Shown: positions 55,126-64,000 of the stretch, in pieces
Layout: every line of letters begins with the position of its first letter
Numbering within the stretch: the first letter of the stretch is position 1
From: Lactuca virosa
Taxonomy: Eukaryota > Streptophyta > Magnoliopsida > Asterales > Asteraceae
Reading direction: 5' to 3'
Assembly (NCBI GenBank): GCA_928212115.1
Contig: CAKMRJ010005523.1
Coordinates: 148,012,033-148,076,032 of the forward strand
Length of the DNA stretch: 64,000 nt
The notes under the pieces: model-generated
What the model saw: the letters and a program-made list of their open reading frames with translations, nothing else
Databases searched by the model: none
Told to the model about the DNA's origin: nothing
Made by a program: the position numbers and the translations under genes

Positions 55126-57651
55126 TGTGACATCCCCTAATTTCTCGGCCAGAAAAGACCGATTTAATTTATGCTTTTAAAATAAAGTCAGAGAATCTTT
55201 TTAAAAGATATTGCGGAATTGGTCCCCAAAAACAAAACGTGATAAAAGTTTGTCAAAACCTTTCTTTAAGAACTATATAATTTCCTTTTATATCAAAACC
55301 TCAGGATGTCATGTTCCGATACAGATCAAAAGCATAAACAAGACATTATAAGTCTTACAACAGTTATTCATAACTACTGGCCTATAATCCATAAATCACT
55401 CATCATCATCATCTGACTATGCTCGGGGTCCACTACCTGTAATCATAAAAAGCTGAGTGGGTGAGGCTTGGAAGCCTGGTGAGCATATAGGGTTTTCAAC
55501 CCACAATAAATAAATTTATTGTACTTAAACATCAAACAATCAACCAAATTACCCCAACCCCATTATCTTATTTATTTCTTAAGGGTTTAACCTAAGAATC
55601 AACTATCACTCCTTCCTAAGGATTCATCCTAAGGAATAGGCACAAGGTCACACCATCACCAGGGTTTATAAAACAGGCACTAAGTCCATAGCTGCCAAGG
55701 TTTATTCAACATGTGCTAAATCCATAGCTCTCATTTATCGACAATATTATTTACAGGTATTCCCCCCCCCCCCCTGCAATACATGTCAATGGGTTTTTAG
55801 AGTACATCAAATGAACATATAGTTCATTACACCTACAGGTTGCGGGCCTGCTAGTGTTCCACAGACTGTCTAGAATAGTCAGGGTTGTCATCCATACTCT
55901 GCTGAATGACGGGGGCCAACATTTTGGGTAAGTGATTCTCTTAAATTTCACCACTCACCCTCAACTCATGATCAATATTACTGATCATCTCCTTTATCCA
56001 ACTCACCTTTCATCACACACCCATTATTTCATCTACCCATGTTTTACCCAACATTTTTGTAGATAAAAATACATATACAATTTAAATTATTTAAAAACAT
56101 GTATATATCACACCTTCAACATCCAACTCAAATAAACAAACAATAACTATTCACACAGCACGTATTTTATGTAAAATACTTCATATCTATGTGTAAGGTG
56201 AAAGTAACTACACACTCACCTGATTTAATGAAAATCGGGCAGCAATTCGTTTCCTAAAACGATCCTTTCTAATAAAACCGGGAGTTTTATTGAGAAACCG
56301 GGCTCTGCGAAGGGTCGGGCTTCGACACCGAAAAGATAAATTTTTCGGGCTTCTCGGGCACTTCGTGGCGTATTCCGGGTGTTAGAATCGATACCGGGGC
56401 TTTGGGGAATGTTAAGGTGAAGAAAACATGGAAAAAGGGGTTAAAAGTGGCAAAATCCCAAAAGTACCCGGGAGGGTTCGCATACCCCTTGTATTTATAG
56501 GGTCTGAAGCTGCTGATCGGACGGATGAGAAGAAGCCACGCATCGCAGATCCGAGGTTCGCAGGGGAAGGATCGCACGTGGGTTCGCACATGGCTGCGCA
56601 TGCGAGGGCCTCGCTAGAGGCTTCTGATTGGACCACTTCGGACAGCTGGTGCGACACGGGTCGGGGGCGAGGTAAGGCGGCTTCGGATGGAGGAGCCACT
56701 GTACACGCGTCGGATGTGCGAGGGCCGAGGCTTCGGTCGAATCCGGAAGTGACACGCGACTGCCAGCTGCTTGGATGACTCGACCATTTCGGACACGTGG
56801 CACATTTTGGGCGAGGGTGACGTGGCAAAAACGTGACTATGCGAAATTTCTCGGTTTTCGCGCCAAAACTTCTAAAATCCATAACTTTCGCATACGAGCT
56901 CCGTTTTTGACGTTCTTTATATGCACGCGTAGGTAAAATTACGCTCTACAACTTTCGTTTGGACTTCGTCGGCTAATTTTGACTTTAATTTTTATATTAT
57001 TATTTTTAACAGACCGGGACAGGAAATCCGTTAAAAAAATCATAACTTCTTCATCTGACGTCCGTTTTCGTCAGACTTTTTACCGTTGTGCTACTAATGA
57101 TGAGACCTTCGATTCTCGTTTAGGTCGTGTCGGCTAAAAATCACTCGATCTAAAATTCGAGTTTTTAGCTGTCTACTGGTAAGCTGAAACTTCGAAAAAT
57201 CATAACTTCCTCATACGAAGTCAGATTTGGGCGTTCTTCTTATCGAATTTCTCAGTTTAACGAATACTACGAGTTTCGTTTAGATTACTAAGGCTAAAAA
57301 GTAGTTTATCAAAAACTCACTTTTTACGACATTCGGCACCGTGCCGGTTTGTTGCGAAACTTCGACAGGTCATAACTTCTTCGTTATAACTCGGATTTCG
57401 GCATTCTTTATATATCCGTAATCCTTGTCACGCCCACCACAAGTTTCTTAATAGATATCGGCTTTATCTAAAATTTAATTTTTGACGCTCATTTTTATTC
57501 TTAATTATTTAAACCCTAATAATTAAGCATAAAACACATAAAACACATAATATTCACATAATTCCTTTTCATTTCTCCAAAATGAGTCACAAAGGTTAAC
57601 CTAGACCATTATGTCAATATTAATGCCTAGTCTAGAAACACGGGCGTTACA
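55126..57651 (-). repeat. G LTR-c' (5' LTR, unit 2)
   Basis: Complete LTR, TGTGACATCC to GGGCGTTACA, preceded by the primer site at 55112-55123. The C tract near 55762 has 13 C against 11 in LTR-c. It is otherwise nearly identical to 40003-42529. Confidence 0.92.
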
Positions 57652-59254
57652 GAGTTCTTGCATGTTGACGACTTCAAACCATAATACCTGTCCTTTTGGA
57701 CTCCTAGAGGCCCTAGGAGTCATAAAAATCGGATCTTGATGGTAAAGCAACAACCATGCAACGGTTAGTGAGTTTTGGGGCTAGTTAGATGGACCAAAGT
57801 CTTGCTTTGACCCCAACCTTGCATGCAAGCACATAAAGTCCGTGACTTTATGGTTGAGGATGTCTTAAAAGACCTGGATCTACAGTTTGGACGAAAGGAC
57901 TTACCGGATTAAGTCAAAAATTAAGCCTTTAGGGAACTGGCCAGTACGCTGGGCGTACTCCCCATTACGCGCCGCGTACTGGGTCAGATCCCCGATCTCT
58001 GGTCAAAGCAGCGTATTACGTCGCGCGTAAGCCTACAGTTTGAGAATTAATGGACTTTTGGGCCTAAAGAAAATGGGCCTGGACTTTTGGGCCTCATGGC
58101 CCACTGTGAAGCATGATTTCGGACTTAAGGACTTAGGACTCGAGTATTGGGTCTTCTTGGGCCAAGTTGGGCCCTTGAGGATTATTATGATGGACTTGGA
58201 TATTTTGGGCCCATTTAGGGAATAAGGCCCAATTCGGTAAATGGTCAGTTAGTGGGCCCTTGGGGAATCCTTAAAGGGCCACAGGAGAGTTAGGCTTAAT
58301 AAGTAAGAATTGGGACTTCGGTATGTCCAGTTGGGTCAAAGGGGTAAAATGGTCATTTTACCCTGAGATTAGTTATTAGCTTCTGATTAAGTGTCTTTAT
58401 GGAAATTATAGACGGAGAGTCGCCGGAGCAGCAGCAGACAGAGGTTTCTCACCCAGTTTATCAGCAGTCACTTGTACGAGGTGAGTTACCTTCCAGTAGC
58501 GGTGGGTCTACGGCCAGAATGTCGGCCCAGCAGTAGGACTTGTATGTTAGATGATTGTCTTTGTGATATTCATCTAGGTTTGCTACTACCTGATATGTTT
58601 ATGTGCTATTATGTTATGATGTTATGTGATAGTAGCAGTAGGGGAGATAGTCCCCAAGATTACCGGTCGATAGGGCCGAAGGGGTAGTAATACCCAGTTA
58701 TGCTAGATAGATTATGATTATGTGATATATGTTATGTGGTAGTAGTAGAGGGGTGAAATAGTCCCCGATGCCCGGTCGAAAGGACCAAAGGGGAGGCCAT
58801 CACCCAGATATGTTAGGCAATGTCCGGTCGAAAGGACCGAAGGGGAGGCCAGCACCCAGATATGCTAGGCAATGTCCGGTCGAAAGGACCGAAGGGGTAG
58901 GTCGGGCACCCAGATATGCCTAGCAGTATGTATGTTTTATGTTTGTATGGTATGTGGTATGATGGGGGAACTCACTAAGCTTCGTGCTTACAGTTTTCAG
59001 TTTGTTTCAGGTACCTCTTCAGCGAAGGGGAAAGAGTCGGCGCGGTAGCTGCACATCACACGCACATCAGATTTCCGCATTATTGATTCATGGGATTGTA
59101 CTCTGATTTTACTACAATTGGTGTTTTGATTTGGAACATGTTTTGAATGATTTATGGTTCGTTGTGATACTAGCAAGATTTTCAGTAAATGTTTTATAAA
59201 TCAACTAATTAAAAATGAAATTTTTGGACTCGAAATTTGGGACGTTACACAGCA

Positions 59255-60276
59255 GCAATAGCATCATCCATGAAATATAAAGGTAATGAGGCGAAACTGA
59301 GCATGGTTCGGGCTGCTTCACACAACGAGCGGTTTCGCCTTTCAACGACACCATTTTGTTGTGGAGTGTAGGGAGCAGAAAAGTTGTGAGATACTCCCTT
59401 TTCAGTGAGAAATTCGGCAAACACTTGGTTTTTGAATTCAAGCCCATTGTCACTGCGAATGTTGCGAACTAGCTTTCACAGTTGAACTTCAATCTATTTG
59501 ATAAAATCCTTGAGCTTTGGAATTGCATCTGATTTCTGTCTAAGAAAGAACACCCAAGTGAAACGAGAAAAATTATCAACAATTACTAGTATATACTTAC
59601 TACCACCAACGCTTTCAATAGCAGAAGGAACACAAAGATCGATGTGTAGAAGTTCCAAAGGTTCTATAACTTTCGTGCTCACGATCGTTGGATGACTTTT
59701 TCTACTTTGCTTTCCCATCTCACAGGCGGCACACAAGTGTTCCTTGTCAAACTTGAGAAGTGGAAGTCCTCGCACAAGATCACCAAGAACTAGTTTGTTG
59801 ATGTCTTTGAAGTTGAGGTGCGAAAGCCTTCTGTGTCACAGCCAACTTTCGTCAGAATGTGCTTTCGTTAGTAGACATATAGATGGCTTCCCTCGTATTG
59901 GATTAAGGTTCAATGGATACATTTCGCCTTTTCTTTGAGAGTTCAGCAGAACATTCTTGGTCTTCTTTTCTATTATTTCTGACCCTTCATCATCGAACGA
60001 AACCTTCAGTCCAGTTCCCACCACCAGTTGTGAAACACTGATGAGATTGTGTTGTAAGTCCTCTATGTATGCTACTTTTCTGATCGAGAATTCGCCATTT
60101 GTGATCATTCCATAGCCTTTTATTGTGCCAAATGAGTTGTTCCCATATTTGCCACATCCACCATCCGTAATAGCTCGAAATTCCCGAAGCTCTTCCTTTC
60201 TCCCTGTCATGTGACGTGAGCAGCCACTATTAATGTACCATTCATCGTCGAACTGCTCGTCACGCATAACCTGCAA
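59255..60276 (-). pseudogene. S protease and integrase core (unit 2)
   Basis: Near-identical copy of 44134-45155. It shares the Asn-for-Asp protease change, the TGA at 59836-59838 (Trp position), the TAG at 59494-59496 (Gln position) and the TGA at 59476-59478 (Arg position). The identical set of inactivating changes shows the lesions predate the duplication. Confidence 0.87.
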
Positions 60277-60279
60277 AAA

Positions 60280-61659
60280 TCAAGCAGATTTAGGAACCCA
60301 AAGTTTCTTGGGTCCATGTGAGCCTTTTACAGAATAGGGTATAACAATAGAGGAATCAACCAAGTAAGTTCGTTTTATTAGGGTTGTTTCATCTTTTCTT
60401 TTGATTGTAAAAAATTTGATTTTATTATCTTTCGTTGCTTCAACCTTAGGTTTAGGAATTGGATGTTTATTGTTTTCTAACTTTTGGTTTTGTTTCCTTA
60501 GGTTAGTATTCATCTTCTTTTCATCTTTTGAGACGATCTTCCTTTTCCCTTTCCCTTCACTTCCTTAGAGTTGTGCTTTGAGTGAGAGGAATGTGTTTTA
60601 GAAGCGAAACCTTGCTTTCGGGTTCTTTCGCTGTGGATGAAGAACCAAACTGCCCCTTCGGTTGTTGGGTTGAGAACCAAAACCACTCTTTCGGTTTCTT
60701 CGCTTCTATTTTGGGAACCGAAACTTCCCTTTCGGTTTGCTTGGCTACATGAACAGCATTGAGTACAAGAAGTAGATTGATGCTTTGACACTCCTTTATC
60801 CTCAACGGTTCAACTCTTGCTGATCGAACATAATGTTGAATTTGGGTTTTGGGACTGCCAAAACTGTTTCCTTTCAGTGAGATTCTTCTTGTATCTCTCC
60901 TGTGACGTTGATGTTTCTTTTAGATACATGTTTGAGATTTTATGGATGTTGGCCTTAGGTTTCGATCTTTTATCATGAGTTTCGTCGCTCTTTAACGAGG
61001 AGGTTTCGCACGTCACCTTAGCTGATTCGCTTGGAATCTTTTTGGTACCACTGGTTGTTGGCTTATCAAAGTGGGTAGGCTTGTTGAGTGGTTATGCCAC
61101 GTATCTGCCTTTAACCCTCCATGATGTTCTCTCAGATAGACCGACCCGTTTCATCAATCAGCATTGTCTATTGGTGATGACCAGAAAAATTCATCACATC
61201 CTTCAGCGTTATCTTCGTTCACTAATGTTGTGAGTTCGGTGGTTTGCTTTTGTTGAGTAACGCTGGTAACTGCATAAAAAACTTGATTTGGGATGGTTTG
61301 GAACTTCTGATACACCACAACCTTTTCTTTCATAACTTTGGACTCATTTTGGGACAAACGAGCGAATTCAACCGAGTTTTCAGAAATGAGATTTTTGGTA
61401 GGTTTGGGTTCGCTCTTGACAAATTCAGAACAGTCCCCCTCATCTTCTACCTTCTACAGATATTTCACTCATATCATCATCCTCATCAAATTCAGAAGTA
61501 TTTTCAAAATAATTTTTGTTTCTGAACTCACTTGGCATTCAACGAATCAAATTTCTAATTTTTAATTTATCATTTTCGTCAATAAATTCTTAATCATGTC
61601 CTTGTGGTCTTTGGACTGGATAAAAGATTCAATTTTGTCAAGACCAATTTTATAGCCAG
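60280..61659 (-). pseudogene. S gag-protease linker (unit 2), indel-rich
   Basis: Copy of 45159-46530. Up to about 60540 it matches unit 1 almost perfectly. From there to 61659 I count about 16 small indels and a few substitutions, including a 16-bp loss near 61557. Frames are correspondingly broken (60791-60510, 60805-60557, 61016-60810, 61357-61154). Confidence 0.75.
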
Positions 61660-61894
61660 GAGAAACTTCATCAGATGAGACTACAACTTCACAATCATAA
61701 ACATCAGCATCAATTACATCCTCCTTTAATTCAAGGAAAGGAAAAATCATACTGTGAATCTTCTTGCCTATTTCACAATCCATATGCAATTGAGTGATAT
61801 TGGAATATAAACGTTTAGCAATTAAAACAAAAACATTTCTCTGTTTAAAAGCTGCACATTATCCCTTTGCAAATAAATTGTCTCGTCCTTAATC
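61660..61894 (-). pseudogene. S gag-linker junction
   Basis: Contains an open stretch (61789-61562) with DADVYDCEVVVSSDEVSPGY, the start of the linker. Position 61660 is the first base not shared with the duplicated block. The stretch up to the gag stop has no other motif. Confidence 0.6.
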
Positions 61895-63541
61895 CTAATT
61901 AACTCTCTCCTTTTGCTCAATCCACATTCGCCTCTCCTCACTCTTCAAAGACACTCTGCTGAGTTGATCAGTTAGGTTAGAATTTGTGAGGCGATTATGG
62001 GTTAAACTACCACTTAAACTAGAAAATTTAGATTTTAATCTGTTTAGTTCTTTTTCATAGTTCGTGACAGGGATTTTTAATGTTTCGAGAATAGATTGTA
62101 CCTTCTTGATCAATTGGTTGCACTCATTGATCTGCTCACCAACAGGCTTGGCAGCGAAGCACCTGTCTTCTCGTTCCTTCGTTTCATCTTTACCCCCATC
62201 AGTGGTATAACCCCTCATCTGTGACACTCCAGCTGTCACCATCAAACACTTTCCTTCAGCAGCATTCTCATCTTCTTTCGCCACGAAAGCTCTGCCATGT
62301 GTAGGCTTTCTCACTTCTTCATCCTCTGAGTCAGTAGACCAGATTTCAACACCACCAAATTCATCATCTGCAACATTTTCCTGCACAATAAGAGTATTCA
62401 GAGTGTTATTTGCAGCAGCTTTCTTCTTCTTAATCTCCTCTAGCTTTCTCAGGTGGTATGCTTCATCGTCTTCACTCTCATTCTTCTCTGTCATTTTTCT
62501 CAGCATACAGTCCTTGGCAAAGTGGTTTTTGCCTCCACAAAAATGACAATTAAATCCTGCGTCATTTGTCATCTTGTTCTCCTTCTTCGGTTCTTCTTGC
62601 TGAGGAGTGATCTTCGGTTCATCCTTTACCTTTTCCGAACTGTAGTTTCCTTGCCAGTTTCGGTTCTTATTAGTGGGAAACTTTCTGCGAATGAACTTCT
62701 TTGGATTTAAAACCATCAAAGCATATTCTTCATTGGTCAGATCAAATTCAGAGAGATCTAAATCTTCTTCTTCTTCAACTGCATTCGTTCCTTTGGAAAT
62801 TAAGGCCAAAGAGCCAATGCTAGAAACCAAATTCGTTTCTTTAGTCACTGCACCTTCATGTGACTTTAGTATCCCCACTAGCTTCGCCAAAGAGTAAGCC
62901 TTGAATTGTTCATGGGCCTTTACAGTAGACACTACAGCCATCCATTCGGATCTTAGGCCATTCATGAATGTGACCTTCTGCTCAATAACTTTCCTCTCTA
63001 TGCCATGCTTTATCATTTTGCTAAGAAGATGATTAAAGCGATCAAAGGCTTGGATTAGCTTCTCTTCATGTTTCTGCTTGAAGTCTCCAAACTCTGAAAG
63101 CAATAGAGTCTGGATCGAATGCTCAAGATCCTCGACGGTAGAATACAGCTCTTTCAACCTGTCCCAAACCTCTTTCGCCGTCGTGCATGAGCTAACTAAC
63201 CTAAAGGTGTCAGACTGTAGGGAAAATCTGATCATTCTCAGCGCTTTAATATTGCATAAAAACTTCTCTTTTTCATCTTGAGGAACATCTTTAACATCAA
63301 CCATAAGTTGGTTGTACTCCTTTTGAGTCTTTATGATTCGGTTTGTGCCAGTGTGAGCGAACAGACCTACAGTGATCGCTTCCCAGATTAAATACCCATT
63401 GTCTTCAGAACCGATCACATAGTCTTCAAAGTGATGCGTCTATACTTCGTAATCTTGAGTATACAAGATTGGAATCCTGGTGGTTGATCTGATACTATTG
63501 GAGATGTTGATTGGATTTGTTTGTGAATCGTCAAGAGACAT
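61895..63541 (-). pseudogene. S Gag (copia/Sirevirus type), one nonsense codon
   Basis: The natural start is the ATG at 63539-63541 (MSLDDSQTNPINISNSIRST). The frame is broken once, by TAG at 63440-63442, where the family has Trp in YEVWTHHFEDY. It then runs open for 507 codons. The body is the copia gag-polypeptide fold (UBN2-type), with AKEVWDRLKELYS and a long helical region. A single CCHC knuckle CHFCGGKNHFAKDC lies near residue 291 of the open part, followed by an acidic coiled-coil C-terminus. It would package element RNA. It is the best-preserved long copia frame in the window. Confidence 0.88.
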
Positions 63542-63715
63542 GATGATTTTGTTTTGAAACCTGTTTAAGATCAGACTAGTAAACAAAGTTAGGGTATGAT
63601 CGAAGTCTACGAATGGCGTCAATAAAGAATGACGGTTCCAGCAGAAAACGATAATAGCTGAAAACCCTAAAACCTTCTTCAACAGAAGAGATGCGTATGG
63701 ATTACACAGTCTCCT

Positions 63716-63727
63716 GCTCTGATACCA
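63716..63727 (-). other. S primer-binding site
   Basis: GCTCTGATACCA, the inverted TGGTATCAGAGC, lies five bases from the inner end of the 5' LTR, as expected for initiator methionine tRNA priming. It confirms that the LTR from 63733 is the 5' LTR and that S reads on the minus strand. Confidence 0.92.
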
Positions 63728-63732
63728 ATTGT

Positions 63733-64000
63733 TGTGATAAAAACTCTTTAGATCGATAGATCTTTAACAGGTAAATAAACAAAAACAATAAACACTGAAA
63801 CACACAATGAATCAATCCGTATGTCGAATGATTAAAATGTAGTCACACCTCAGCAGAGCTCGATTAAGAACTTCCACTGTAGAGGTGCGCTAGGGTTTAC
63901 AGTACACTTGATAAAAATAATAATGAAAACCTTAATGACAAGGATGCATGCATGCACCTTATATACTAAACCCTAGGAAGACAAACACGGTTGGACAGGC
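63733..64000 (-). repeat. S 5' LTR, cut by the window edge
   Basis: TGTGATAAAAACTC onward matches the 3' LTR at 13278-13545 with about six substitutions. The minus-strand TATATAAGG is at about 63957-63965. The last 65 or so bases and the target duplication are outside the window. Confidence 0.92.

Larger units (their letters stand above)
48831..57651 (-). mobile_element. G (unit 2): chromovirus-like gypsy, simple two-LTR form
   Basis: Flanked by GAGTT (48826-48830 and 57652-57656). LTR-a' is 48831-51219, the internal region is 51220-55125 and LTR-c' is 55126-57651. Its two LTRs differ by about 3% by eye plus the same 135-bp deletion as LTR-a, while each is nearly identical to its unit 1 equivalent. 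The insertion is thus older than the duplication. It lacks an RT core and is not autonomous. Confidence 0.92.
48281..59249 (+). mobile_element. Z (unit 2): solo LTR split by G
   Basis: Boundaries are as in unit 1: CAGCA at 48276-48280 and 59250-59254. Z proper is 48281-48830 and 57657-59249. It carries about 44 bp more than unit 1 in the promoter region (48426-48469), a difference bounded by direct repeats of CGCCCAGCGTA. Confidence 0.9.
46531..61659. repeat. Tandem duplication unit 2 (about 15.1 kb)
   Basis: Head-to-tail second copy of 27921-46530. It has the simple two-LTR form of G and a Z promoter with one extra palindrome. At its right end it continues into the genuine S gag (TATAGCCAGGAGAAAC at 61651), so unit 2 is attached to the true 5' half of S and unit 1 to the true 3' half. 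Confidence 0.9.
13278..64000 (-). mobile_element. S: Sirevirus-like Ty1/copia element, hosting nested insertions
   Basis: LTRs with the same sequence lie at 13278-13611 and from 63733 to the window edge. Between them, on the minus strand, come a primer-binding site, gag, linker, PR, INT, RT, RNase H, a palindrome array, a large third ORF and a purine tract. Long copia elements with an extra ORF after pol are the Sirevirus pattern. Its LTRs differ at about six substitutions and one small indel over 268 compared bases, so it is fairly young. It is filled by H, two tandem copies of Z with G inside, and a duplicated block. Its coding frames carry many stops. The target duplication cannot be checked because the far end is outside the window. 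Confidence 0.85.

Overview
This window is plant nuclear heterochromatin made almost entirely of nested, degenerate LTR retrotransposons. I see no host gene, tRNA or rRNA. The gypsy Gag, zinc-knuckle and protease sequences, the Sirevirus-like copia element and the palindrome-rich LTRs look like Asteraceae, most like lettuce (Lactuca). That call is from recognition of sequence style, not a search.

Layout. 1-5123: a decayed copia element on + (C1), with Gag-PR-INT-RT-RNase H remnants and its 3' LTR. 5124-11865: the 3' part of a gypsy element on + (K), with a 48-bp minisatellite, broken by a solo LTR (L, 7153-9732, target duplication TTTGA); K's 3' LTR is 10077-11865. 11866-13277: the 3' tail of an older copia on - (C2). 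13278-64000: one Sirevirus-like copia on - (S), entered at its 3' LTR (13278-13611) and leaving the window inside its 5' LTR (63733 onward). Read on the minus strand S has PBS, gag, a linker, PR, INT, RT, RNase H, a palindrome array, a large third ORF, the PPT and the 3' LTR.

S is host to later insertions. H (17717-25941, +, duplication GCTGT) is a complete but non-autonomous gypsy-type element with gag-like ORFs and no RT or INT. Z is a gypsy-type solo LTR inserted into the S integrase (duplication CAGCA). G (chromovirus-like gypsy on -, duplication GAGTT) sits inside Z. The block from the S linker through PR, INT, Z, G and RT is present twice in tandem (27921-46530 and 46531-61659). The junction shows a 6-bp microhomology, AGCCAG. 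The first unit also carries an extra, internally deleted G copy, giving LTR-internal-LTR-internal-LTR.

The most interesting signal is regulatory. Four LTR families (K, Z, H, L) each carry their own CG-centred palindrome, in pairs 21-23 bp apart start to start, just upstream of the TATA box. In K and Z the geometry is identical (21 bp spacing, 40 bp to TATA) although the palindromes differ. The Sirevirus carries a separate array of four nested palindromes after RNase H. No coding region here is intact: the elements carry nonsense codons, mostly explainable as C-to-T changes, plus frameshifts and deletions.
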